A stretch of DNA of 13,556 bases from Verrucomicrobiota bacterium (GTDB lineage Bacteria > Verrucomicrobiota > Verrucomicrobiia > Opitutales > Opitutaceae): contig JAEXPQ010000119.1 in assembly GCA_023446735.1 (NCBI GenBank), positions 1 through 13,556 of the forward strand. The letters are read 5' to 3'. A model generated the notes under the pieces. It was given only the letters and a program-made list of their open reading frames with translations. It was not told the origin of the DNA and ran no database searches. Made by a program: the position numbers and the translations under genes. Position 1 is the stretch's first letter. Each line of letters begins with the position of its first letter. Of the stretch, positions 7,399 to 13,556 are shown one piece after another.

Positions 7399-7603
7399 GA
7401 GGGCGGAACGGTATACCGGTGCCGGCTGAATGGTAGCGAAGCGGGACGTGAGGCACCCTACCTCGTCTACCGACCGACTCGACCTGCGACCGATGTGGAC
7501 GGTGGTAGGAGTTGGGGAGACGGTGGACGGACCGACCAGAATCCCAATGGGGCGACATGACGCAGTCCGGAGCCTTGCGGATTGAACTGGTCCGTGTGGC
7601 AGC
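7399..7603. other. Non-coding stretch before the exported-protein gene
   Basis: Together with the relic, bases 7276-7603 form 328 bp without a convincing gene. A 10-bp palindrome CGGTATACCG lies at 7409-7418. A minus-strand frame across the area has no family features or ribosome-binding site. No clear promoter for the next gene is visible. Confidence 0.4.
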
Positions 7604-8269
7604 ATGGGCCATAATAGGTCTGTGGCGACGAATACTATCGGTGTGCGGCTGCTGGTGGCACTTCCTGTGGCCTTGGCGTTGGCGCTTTCGGCCTGGGCTT
7701 TCACTCCGTCCCTTGAGGATCGTGTTCGCGTGTTCTCATCGCGAGGGAGCGATACTCTCGTCCGAGTCGAAGCCGGAGAATGGGACGGAGAGAAGGCGAG
7801 TTGTGCGACGGCAGCGGTCTTCAGGTATGATAAACTGCATGACTGCTACGAGCGAACGTCGTCGTTCTCACTCACGTCGGAATGGCCACCCGATCAGATC
7901 TTGCTGACGGACCAAGCTGAGTTGGTCGTCGCGCTCAATAGCGTCGAGACTCGATCCGAAGGGAAGAATGCAATCGTGGTCTACCGTGCGGATGGTGCGA
8001 TTGTCCGAACGTGGAATCTCGACGACATCATCAAAGCTGCGGGACGAATACAGATCACCTTCGCGACCGGAATCAAGTGGGCGGATTGGTCCGTGATCCG
8101 TGCGATCAATGACCGAGGTCATGTTCTGATCCGGCTGCTTGGGGATTCCAGCTCGGCAGCCCCGTCCAGTCCGATGCTGCGGATCGAACTTCCATCGCTG
8201 GTACTCTCAATTGTCGCGCCTCCTACGGTTTCCCCAAGCGGGACGGTGTCTTCTCACACCGCCCCGTGA
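7604..8269 (+). CDS. Exported protein of unknown function
   Basis: A 221-residue protein I do not recognise by family. It has a clear N-terminal export signal: basic start, then a long hydrophobic run (about 14-32, VRLLVALPVALALALSAWAF), with likely cleavage after AWA. The mature part contains a segment reading DQILLTDQAELVVALNSVET and NAIVVYRADGAIVRTWNLDDI. From memory, this pattern is common in secreted planctomycete and verrucomicrobial proteins that track a value and then a 'radical/direction' style string; this is only a resemblance. The C-terminal third is low in complexity (SSSAAPSSP). The start could be ATG 7604 or GTG 7622; neither has a ribosome-binding site. Base composition is lower in GC than the efflux operon. 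It converges with the outer-membrane protein gene. Confidence 0.65.
   Translation: MGHNRSVATNTIGVRLLVALPVALALALSAWAFTPSLEDRVRVFSSRGSDTLVRVEAGEWDGEKASCATAAVFRYDKLHDCYERTSSFSLTSEWPPDQILLTDQAELVVALNSVETRSEGKNAIVVYRADGAIVRTWNLDDIIKAAGRIQITFATGIKWADWSVIRAINDRGHVLIRLLGDSSSAAPSSPMLRIELPSLVLSIVAPPTVSPSGTVSSHTAP
8244..8261 (+). terminator. Hairpin at the 3' end of the exported-protein gene
   Basis: CGGTGT and ACACCG form a 6-bp stem with a 6-base loop, ending six bases before the stop codon. There is no U-run after it, so it is only a weak terminator or mRNA-end candidate. Confidence 0.25.
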
Positions 8270-8500
8270 CGGATCCGACTGTGTTCCCCATCTGTGACCG
8301 TCTGGCCGTCGGATTCCCTCGAATCGTTCCGGGATCGAGTGACGCATATCTGTAGATACGAGCTGCCCTCGGAAATTCGTCCTCGGCAATCGAACAGGTG
8401 GGGGGCCGTCAGGGGGCTCAGTCTCCCAGTGTCGGCTGCGACCGATGGAGTCCGTCCTCCTTCATCGTGGACGGGAAGCCAAACGAGCGGAGGGAATCGG
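8270..8500. other. Spacer between convergent genes
   Basis: 231 bp between two 3' ends. I see no gene here. A short inverted repeat TATCT-GT-AGATA lies at 8347-8358. The stretch may contain the terminators of both genes, but no hairpin with a T-run is visible. Confidence 0.4.
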
Positions 8501-9157
8501 TCAGAAGTGATGGGCGACGCCGAGGCCGAGGTAACTGGCGGAGGTGCTGGCCGAGTCGATGAACGTCCACGAGGCGAGAAGGGAAGTCGATGACGTCACT
8601 GAGTATTCCAGACGAACGCGGGCACTCGGGCGGATCGAGTTCTTGTGGGATGTGAGAAAGTGAAAGCGGTGTTCTGTCAAAGGGGTCTCCAATTCGCCTA
8701 TCCATCCAATCAAAGCGACTTTGGATGAGACGTTCTCGACGGCTGCAAATACACCGGCAGACAGACGGAAACCATGGCCGAGCCTTAAGGAACAGTTTGG
8801 TCCAATGGACACCGTGTTGATCGTTTGCTCCAACTCGTACTCTTGCAGGGCGGGAAGCATGCTCTTGCCGAAGATATCTCCGAGTCCGGAGACGAGTTTC
8901 CGGGTCGTGAAATCCGGAGTGTAGCGATAGTTCAGTTCCAACGAGAGCCAGTCCTTGATCGCGTAATTGACCGCGACGACTGGCGACATTCGGTTGATAT
9001 GACGGCTCTGGGTTGATCCAACGTCCCCAATGTCGGGCGTCCCGTGTGGATCGTAGTAGTCCAAGGAGGCCGAGACCGACCACGGTGTGGAACCGAAGGT
9101 GGATGAACAACACGCGAGACCGACGGAAACCAGAAGTGCTTTGCTCGAGACTGACAT
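8501..9157 (-). CDS. Small outer membrane beta-barrel protein
   Basis: A 218-residue protein with a signal peptide (MSVSSKALLVSVGLACCSST, likely cleaved near FGS at residue 22-24). The mature chain alternates polar and hydrophobic residues as beta-barrel strands do (for example WSVSASLDYYD, SLELNYRYTPDF, SARVRLEYSVTSSTSLLASW). It ends in a terminal phenylalanine (YLGLGVAHHF), the mark recognised by the outer-membrane assembly machinery. The size and about eight predicted strands resemble OmpW/opacity-type porins. No specific family can be named. The start at 9157 is chosen for the signal peptide; the frame extends 55 codons upstream toward the tRNA without protein-like features. It lies in the lower-GC patch, convergent to the exported-protein gene. 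Function unknown. Confidence 0.72.
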   Translation of the reverse strand: MSVSSKALLVSVGLACCSSTFGSTPWSVSASLDYYDPHGTPDIGDVGSTQSRHINRMSPVVAVNYAIKDWLSLELNYRYTPDFTTRKLVSGLGDIFGKSMLPALQEYELEQTINTVSIGPNCSLRLGHGFRLSAGVFAAVENVSSKVALIGWIGELETPLTEHRFHFLTSHKNSIRPSARVRLEYSVTSSTSLLASWTFIDSASTSASYLGLGVAHHF

Positions 9158-9363
9158 CTTCTCATCAACGTGCCGTCCGTGTAGTTGCGGCGTCAATTTG
9201 CTTTTCTGAAGCGGGGTCCCCCTTGGTCGGGCGAAACCAATCGTTTCGGTGACTGTTGCCGTGGGGCTGGCCGGGCCTCCTTCGTCGTTCAGCTTCGGAC
9301 TGCCTGCCAGGAGCAGGGCCATCTGGGGATGGACGTGCCGCCTGAAGCCCTGAGCGCGAAGAA
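9158..9363. promoter_or_regulatory. Region between tRNA-Ser and the outer-membrane protein gene, with an inverted repeat
   Basis: 206 bp without a gene. An inverted repeat CGAAAC-CAATC-GTTTCG at 9232-9248 lies about 75 bp upstream of the outer-membrane protein start and 115 bp after the tRNA 3' end. It has no T-run. It may be an operator or part of the tRNA transcript end. On the minus strand TTGACG at about 9192-9197 resembles a -35 box but lacks a matching -10. Confidence 0.3.
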
Positions 9364-9453
<90 letters not shown>

Positions 9454-9527
9454 GGCTGGGAGAGCGGCGAGCATCGCGGGCGCCGTCGTGTTGTCGAGCG
9501 CGTTGTCCGCCTCCGACGCGGTCCGCC

Positions 9528-9719
9528 TCAGCGTTTTTTGCCGGAGGCGACCAACACCCACACCGCGAGGCCGACGAGGACGATGAGCCACCAGTGGAGA
9601 CGGATCTCCCGCAGCAGCGTTTCCAGTCCCCCGAGGACTCGGGGCAGCAGCACGACCGCGGCGGCGACGATCACTCCGAAGGCGAGCAGGCGGACGGCGA
9701 GTCGGGTTTGGCGGTTCAT
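9528..9719 (-). CDS. Small two-helix membrane protein of unknown function
   Basis: A 63-residue protein with two hydrophobic helices (about 8-26, LAVRLLAFGVIVAAAVVLLP, and about 40-58, WWLIVLVGLAVWVLVAS) joined by a charged linker (GGLETLLREIRLHW), and ending in GKKR. No domain is recognised. The longer open frame upstream runs across the NYN gene in antisense and is rejected; the ATG at 9719 starts right before the first helix. It lies just upstream of tRNA-Ser on the same strand and is divergent from the NYN ribonuclease gene. The clean helix-linker-helix pattern makes a real gene likely. Function unknown. Confidence 0.6.
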   Translation of the reverse strand: MNRQTRLAVRLLAFGVIVAAAVVLLPRVLGGLETLLREIRLHWWLIVLVGLAVWVLVASGKKR

Positions 9720-9763
9720 CCCCACCGAGCGAACGCTTCGGAGCGGCGCCCCGCGAGCGAAAA

Positions 9764-9778
9764 CCCGCGCTTCGCGGG
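9764..9778. repeat. GC-rich hairpin in the 9720-9848 divergent region
   Basis: CCCGCG-CTT-CGCGGG forms a 6-bp perfect stem. A second CCCGCG at 9750-9755 could pair with the same 3' arm. On the minus strand the hairpin is followed by TTTTC, a weak terminator-like feature in the leader of the small membrane protein. Another short stem (TGCCG-ACGCG-CGGCA, 9821-9835) lies just ahead of the NYN gene. Confidence 0.35.
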
Positions 9779-9848
9779 CCCGGCGAGGGGCTAGTAGCGC
9801 CACCGCGGAGATTGCCTTGGTGCCGACGCGCGGCACACTGCGCGCATC

Positions 9849-10331
9849 GTGGAGTGGACGAAGCATCTGTTGGTGGATGGCTACAACATCGCCCATGCGT
9901 GGCCGACCCTGCGGCGCGTGCTCGAACGGGAGGGCCGGGAGGCGGTGCGCGACTCCCTCGTCGCGCGGTTGCGGGTGCTGCACGACTTCGAACGGGTGCG
10001 AGTCACCATCGTGTTCGACGGGCGGGGCACCGACATCGCGATCGAACGGCCCACCACGCATCCGACCTTCTCGATCGTCTACACCCCGGGAGGGATGACG
10101 GCCGACGATTTGATCGAGCAGTTGGCGGCGCAGGCGGCGGAGCCGGCCGGGGTGATCGTCGCCACCGCCGATCAGGCGGAACGCGACACGATCGAGGCCG
10201 CCGGGGCCGCGGCGCTTTCACCCGATCAGCTGCTGGAGTGGGTCGAGCGGGTCGAGCGGGCGCAGACGGCGGCGGTCGATCAGCAGCGGCGCCAGGTGGA
10301 GCGGCAATGGCGGCGGGGGTCTTCCCGGTGA
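9849..10331 (+). CDS. NYN-domain ribonuclease of the YacP/Rae1 family
   Basis: A 160-residue single-domain protein of the PIN-like NYN fold. The family member YacP (Rae1) of Bacillus is a ribosome-associated endoribonuclease that cuts mRNA in the A site. The match is seen in LLVDGYNIAHAWP near the N-terminus (first catalytic aspartate), VRVTIVFDGRGT (second acidic site), the TADDLIEQLA motif, VIVATADQAERD (third acidic site), and GAAALSPDQLLEWVERVE followed by a charged tail. It starts with GTG at 9849, the only start ahead of the first catalytic Asp, with no Shine-Dalgarno sequence. The DUF2851 gene overlaps its end by about 25 bp, so the two are cotranscribed. Catalytic motifs appear intact; the RNA target is unknown. 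Confidence 0.85.
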   Translation: MEWTKHLLVDGYNIAHAWPTLRRVLEREGREAVRDSLVARLRVLHDFERVRVTIVFDGRGTDIAIERPTTHPTFSIVYTPGGMTADDLIEQLAAQAAEPAGVIVATADQAERDTIEAAGAAALSPDQLLEWVERVERAQTAAVDQQRRQVERQWRRGSSR

Positions 10332-11563
10332 CATCCGCCATGCACCACCGTCGCCAGATCGCCTCGGATCGGGTGGAGGAGATGCAGGGGCTCTTCGGTC
10401 CGTACGCGTTTCCCGAAAAGCTGCTGCAGAAGATCTGGCTGTTGGGACGTTTCGAACGCCATGGGGCGCTGCTCGATGATGGTCGGTCCTTGGATGTGCT
10501 TGCGCCCGGGCGCTGGAATCTGCTCGGCGGCCCCGATTTCCGGGCGGCGCGGCTGCGGATCGCCGGTCGCGAGGTCGAGGGCGATGTCGAAGTCCATTTC
10601 CACTCGGCCGATTGGGTCCGGCACGGGCACGACCGCGATCCCGCGTACGACGCCGTCGTGCTCCATGTGGTGCTCCACGAGTCGCCGCGTGATCGGCCGG
10701 TGCTGCGGACGGCGAGCGGGCGGGAGATCCCGCAGTTGGTGTTGCTTCCGTGGTTGCATTGCAACCTCGAGGAGTTCGCCGCGGATGCCGCGGTCGAGGC
10801 GCTGACCGGGCGCGACGCGATGCGCCTGGCCGAAACGTTGTTGGAACTGCCGGCACCGGAGCGGGCGAGTGCGTTGCGGGCGGCGGCGGAGCGGCGTTGG
10901 GCACAGAAACGGCATTTCGCCGCGGCGCGGATCGAACGGCTCGGCTGGGAGGGGGCCTGCCATTGCACGGCGTTGGAGATTCTCGGGTACAGCCTGAATC
11001 GGGCGGCGATGCTGAGTGTGGCGGAGCGGTTGCCGTTGGCGGCGTGGCGGGCTGGAGGTGACGAAGCCGCGGCCTTGGTCGCCGGCGGTGATTTGTGGCG
11101 GTACCACGGGGTGCGTCCGGCGAACTCGCCGCGGACCCGGTTGGCGCAGTATCGCGCCTGGGTTGCCGCGGTGCCGGACTGGCCGGAGCGCTGGTTGGGG
11201 TGGGGGAGCCGGCACGCCGCTCCGGTCCCCGCCGCCGCGGGGGAGGACGTCGCCGCGGCTCGCCGGCGGCACGGGCTCTCGGGTTGGTGGCGGGAGGTCG
11301 CGAGCCGCGTGGTCGGGGGTGCGGTGGGCGGCGCCCGCGTGGCGACGTTGATCGGCAACGGACTCCTGCCGCTGCTCGCCGCGCGCACCGGCCAGGATCT
11401 TTTCGGCCGGTGGTATTGTGGTCCAGCCAGCGAGGTCCCCGAGTCCATGAGCAATGCGTTGCGGCTCGCCGGTGTGGTCGGCCGCGGGGCGGCGCCGAGG
11501 CATGAAGGAGCGGTGCAAGGACTGGTGCAGATGACCCTCGATCAGACGGTCCCGGACTGGTAG
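10307..11563 (+). CDS. DUF2851 family protein
   Basis: A 418-residue protein of a family of unknown function found in Bacteroidota and Verrucomicrobiota. Recognisable parts are FPEKLLQKIWLLGRF near the N-terminus, LAPGRWNLLGGPDFRAARLR, then VEGDVEVHFHSADWVRHGHD and AYDAVVLHVVLHE, the most conserved stretch, with several His and Asp residues that look like a metal or catalytic site. A C-terminal region has LIGNGLLPLLAARTG. The start is uncertain: ATG 10307 follows AGGTGGAG, a good ribosome-binding site, and overlaps the NYN gene by 25 bp; ATG 10340 or 10382 are alternatives closer to the conserved core. The conserved acidic/His pattern is reminiscent of a nuclease-like fold, but that is a guess. 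Coupled to the Rae1-type gene. Confidence 0.82.
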   Translation: MAAGVFPVTSAMHHRRQIASDRVEEMQGLFGPYAFPEKLLQKIWLLGRFERHGALLDDGRSLDVLAPGRWNLLGGPDFRAARLRIAGREVEGDVEVHFHSADWVRHGHDRDPAYDAVVLHVVLHESPRDRPVLRTASGREIPQLVLLPWLHCNLEEFAADAAVEALTGRDAMRLAETLLELPAPERASALRAAAERRWAQKRHFAAARIERLGWEGACHCTALEILGYSLNRAAMLSVAERLPLAAWRAGGDEAAALVAGGDLWRYHGVRPANSPRTRLAQYRAWVAAVPDWPERWLGWGSRHAAPVPAAAGEDVAAARRRHGLSGWWREVASRVVGGAVGGARVATLIGNGLLPLLAARTGQDLFGRWYCGPASEVPESMSNALRLAGVVGRGAAPRHEGAVQGLVQMTLDQTVPDW

Positions 11564-11639
11564 GAACCGGTGCCCGCGGAGGGGCCGCTTTCGAGGGAGA
11601 ACCGCAGGGAACTCTTTTCGCCGTGCGGGGGCGCGGGGC
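11564..11639. other. Spacer upstream of the nusA promoter
   Basis: 76 bp between the DUF2851 stop codon and the nusA promoter-like sequence. No gene and no terminator for the upstream operon is visible. Confidence 0.4.
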
Positions 11640-11669
11640 TTGACATGGTTTTTCGCCGTGGGCTACGGT
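11640..11669 (+). promoter_or_regulatory. Candidate sigma-70 type promoter for nusA-infB
   Basis: TTGACA at 11640-11645 is a perfect -35 match. TACGGT at 11664-11669 keeps the first two and last bases of the -10 consensus at 18-bp spacing. Transcription would begin near 11676, giving a leader of about 73 nt before the nusA start codon. Confidence 0.5.
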
Positions 11670-11698
11670 GACCGTCCCTACAGTCCTCACTTTCACCA

Positions 11699-11726
11699 GG
11701 TGGGCCCACCAGCCCGCCTTTTTTTT
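11699..11726 (+). terminator. Intrinsic terminator / attenuator in the nusA leader
   Basis: GGTGGGC (11699-11705) pairs with GCCCGCC (11712-11718), one G-U pair, across the loop CCACCA, and eight T follow (11719-11726): a textbook intrinsic terminator. The 5' arm can instead fold on the perfect 12-bp palindrome GGTGGGCCCACC (11699-11710), which would exclude the terminator. It lies after the candidate promoter and ends 22 bp before the nusA ATG, so it should control how much transcription enters nusA. Confidence 0.75.
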
Positions 11727-11748
11727 CCTTTCTAATCACGACCGAACA

Positions 11749-13008
11749 ATGAGCAGCGAAATTCTTTCCGTCCTGGAATACATGGAGAAGGAGAAGGGGA
11801 TTCCGCGTGCCGACATGATCCAGGCGATCATCACGGCGATCAAGAACGCGGCTCTGAAGGGGGTGAACGCTGGCCAGGAGATCAAGATCGAGATCAATCC
11901 CAAGAACGGCCAATTGCAGGCTTGGGCGGTATTGAAGGTCGTCGATTCCGTGGCCGATCCGTTGAAGGAGGTCCATGTCGAGAAGGCCCAGTCCGTGCGT
12001 TTTGGCGCCGGCGTGGGCGAAATCGTCGAGAAGCCGATCGATCCGGCGTACCTGGGGCGCATCGCCGCCCAGACCGCCCGGCAGGCGATCATGCAGCGTA
12101 TCCGGCAGTTCGAGAAAGACCGGATCATGGACGACTACAAGGACATGGTCGGCGATGTCGTGAGCGGCATCGTCCGCCGCAAGGAGCGCGGCGACATGTT
12201 CATCGATTTGGGCAAGGCCGAGGCGGTGATGCCGGCGAAGGAACAGGTGGTGGGCGAGGAGTATGGCGCCGGCGAGCGTATTCGCTGCCTGCTCATGAGC
12301 ATCGACACCACCCCGCGAGGCCCCGAGCTGATCCTGAGCCGCTCCAGCCCGCGTTTCGTGCGGCGTCTGTTCGAGCTTGAGGTGGCCGAGATCGCCGACG
12401 GCACCGTCAAGATCGAAGCGTTCGCCCGCGAGCCCGGCTATCGCACGAAGATCGCCGTCACGACCACCGACCCGAAGGTCGACCCGGTCGGCGCCTGCGT
12501 TGGCGCCCGCGGCGCTCGCGTGAAGAGCATCGTGCGCGAGCTCAACGGCGAGAAGATCGACATCATCCCGTTCAAGGCCGACCCGCGCGAGATGGTCCTC
12601 GAGGCGCTCAAACCCGCCGTCCCGCGCAGCATCCAGCTCGACGAGCGCAACAAGCGCATCGCACTCGAAGTCGGCGAGGACGATTTGGCAGTGGCCATCG
12701 GCCGCAAGGGCCAGAATGCCCGCCTCACCTCCCGCCTGATCGGTTGGCGCATCGACATCATCCGCGCCGCCGCCGCCGCGAACACCATGGGCGACAAGGT
12801 CAAGGCCGCCGCCGGCTCGCTGCATAGCGTGCTCGGTCTGGCGGACGATGTGGCGATGCGGCTGGTCGAAAAGGGCCTGCACAGCATCGAACTGCTCGAC
12901 ACCGTCGACGAGGAGACCCTCGTGGGCGAAGGGTTCTCGGTCGACGAAGCGCAGGATATTCTCAACCGCGTGCGCCAAGCCGGTTCCGGCGCCGCTCCTC
13001 AGGCCTGA
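11749..13008 (+). CDS. nusA: Transcription termination/antitermination factor NusA
   Basis: Binds RNA polymerase and nascent RNA, modulating pausing, intrinsic termination and antitermination. The 419 residues show the N-terminal polymerase-binding domain (1-130, MSSEILSVLEYMEKEKGI), an S1 domain (about 133-198), KH1 with DPVGACVGARGARVKSI (245-261), KH2 with DDLAVAIGRKGQNARL (311-326), and a C-terminal helical repeat region (about 355-410, LADDVAMRLVEKGLHSIELL). This is the standard order; the C-terminus carries about one acidic-repeat-like unit where E. coli has two. The start at 11749 matches the family N-terminus; an upstream GTG at 11668 overlaps the -10 box. No Shine-Dalgarno sequence is present; the upstream sequence is pyrimidine-rich. 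infB follows after 47 bp. No rimP precedes it. Confidence 0.97.
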   Translation: MSSEILSVLEYMEKEKGIPRADMIQAIITAIKNAALKGVNAGQEIKIEINPKNGQLQAWAVLKVVDSVADPLKEVHVEKAQSVRFGAGVGEIVEKPIDPAYLGRIAAQTARQAIMQRIRQFEKDRIMDDYKDMVGDVVSGIVRRKERGDMFIDLGKAEAVMPAKEQVVGEEYGAGERIRCLLMSIDTTPRGPELILSRSSPRFVRRLFELEVAEIADGTVKIEAFAREPGYRTKIAVTTTDPKVDPVGACVGARGARVKSIVRELNGEKIDIIPFKADPREMVLEALKPAVPRSIQLDERNKRIALEVGEDDLAVAIGRKGQNARLTSRLIGWRIDIIRAAAAANTMGDKVKAAAGSLHSVLGLADDVAMRLVEKGLHSIELLDTVDEETLVGEGFSVDEAQDILNRVRQAGSGAAPQA

Positions 13009-13055
13009 CCGCACCCTCGGCCCTCACCACGCAGCACCCATTTCGCATCTTTTCG

Positions 13056-13556
13056 ATGAGCGTACGCATCCACGAACTCGCCAAACGCATCGGCATGGAC
13101 AACAAGGAGCTGCTTGCTCTCCTCAAGGAGCGAGGCTTCGACGTCAAAACCGTCTCCAGCACTGTCGATCCTATCAGCGCCGAAGCGCTGGAAGGCGAGT
13201 TGAAGGCGCAGCATCAGGCCGCCCCGGCGCCCGAAGTGTCCGCGCCTGCGCCCCAGGTTGAGCCGTCGCCCGAAGTGGCTCCGGCGGCCCCGGTGGCTCC
13301 GGCGTTTGCGACCAAGTTGCCGCAAGGCGTCTTTGTCCGTTCCGCGGCTGAGATTGCACAGGAAAAAGCCGATGCGGAGAAGGCCAAGCAGGCCGCTCGC
13401 GTCGTTGCCCAGCCGGCTCCCGCCCCTGTGATCGCGCGTCCGCCGGCTCCGCCAGCGATGCCGCGCCCGGCGGCTCCTGTTCCGCCGCCCCCGCCGCAGT
13501 CCGTTTCGCGTCCCCAGCCGCTGGCTCCGCCTCCGATGTCGCCGCCGCGTCCCGCC
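13056..13556 (+). CDS. infB: Translation initiation factor IF-2, N-terminal part (3' end outside window)
   Basis: GTPase that brings initiator tRNA to the ribosome. Only 167 residues are visible. They begin with the IF2 N-terminal helical domain (MSVRIHELAKRIGMDNKELL, ending near DPISAEALE at residue 49) and continue into a long linker rich in Ala, Pro and Val (for example APAPEVSAPAP and VPPPPPQSV), with a short charged insert (EIAQEKADAEKAKQAARV). The GTPase domain must lie beyond the edge. The Pro/Ala-rich linker is usual in IF2 of high-GC bacteria. The start is fixed by the conserved N-terminus; no Shine-Dalgarno sequence is seen. The 47-bp gap after nusA contains no terminator, so the two are very probably cotranscribed. 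Confidence 0.97.
   Translation, partial: MSVRIHELAKRIGMDNKELLALLKERGFDVKTVSSTVDPISAEALEGELKAQHQAAPAPEVSAPAPQVEPSPEVAPAAPVAPAFATKLPQGVFVRSAAEIAQEKADAEKAKQAARVVAQPAPAPVIARPPAPPAMPRPAAPVPPPPPQSVSRPQPLAPPPMSPPRPA

Noticed and set aside
7376..7612. 78-codon minus-strand frame
   Set aside because: No ribosome-binding site, no export signal or domain; it overlaps the tRNA relic and looks random.
11668..11748. N-terminal extension of NusA from GTG 11668
   Set aside because: The extension would be translated through the terminator hairpin, its start overlaps the -10 box, and it does not resemble the NusA N-terminus.
11542..13014. 490-codon minus-strand frame
   Set aside because: Antisense to nusA, whose domains are intact; no independent support.

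Overview
The window is high-GC bacterial chromosome and most likely comes from a verrucomicrobium of the Opitutaceae type. This is inference, based on the nusA-infB pair, a DUF2851 gene, many genes without a Shine-Dalgarno sequence, and an IF2 N-terminus that resembles Opitutus as I remember it. All annotation here was done by reading; no database search was run.

Left part (1-2455, minus strand): part of a surface-polysaccharide locus. It holds an ABC-2 exporter permease of the Wzm type, a divergent GDP-mannose 4,6-dehydratase paralogue, and a canonical gmd that runs off the window edge. Together they suggest synthesis of GDP-6-deoxyhexose sugars and export of a polymer. The ATPase partner (Wzt) is not in the window. 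A 382-bp divergent intergenic region separates this locus from the next operon.

Second part (2838-7275, plus strand): a tight four-gene operon for a tripartite ABC efflux pump, in the order TolC-type outer-membrane channel, HlyD/MacA-type periplasmic adaptor, FtsX/LolE-type permease, LolD/MacB-type ATPase. Keeping permease and ATPase as separate proteins, in the order adaptor-permease-ATPase, resembles DevBCA-type exporters more than fused MacB.

Third part (about 7276-9363): a visibly lower-GC patch. It holds an exported protein and a small outer-membrane beta-barrel protein that converge on each other. An intact tRNA-Ser(UGA) gene lies at its right end. At its left end is a degenerate 90-nt tRNA-Ser-like sequence in the same orientation. 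This layout is what an old integration into the 3' end of a tRNA gene would leave, although no integrase is present.

Right part (9454-13556): a small two-helix membrane protein (minus), then on the plus strand a YacP/Rae1-type NYN ribonuclease overlapping a DUF2851 gene, then nusA and the start of infB. The leader in front of nusA has a promoter-like sequence followed by a strong intrinsic terminator ending 22 bp before the nusA start codon. This suggests that the nusA-infB operon is controlled by attenuation, possibly by NusA itself.
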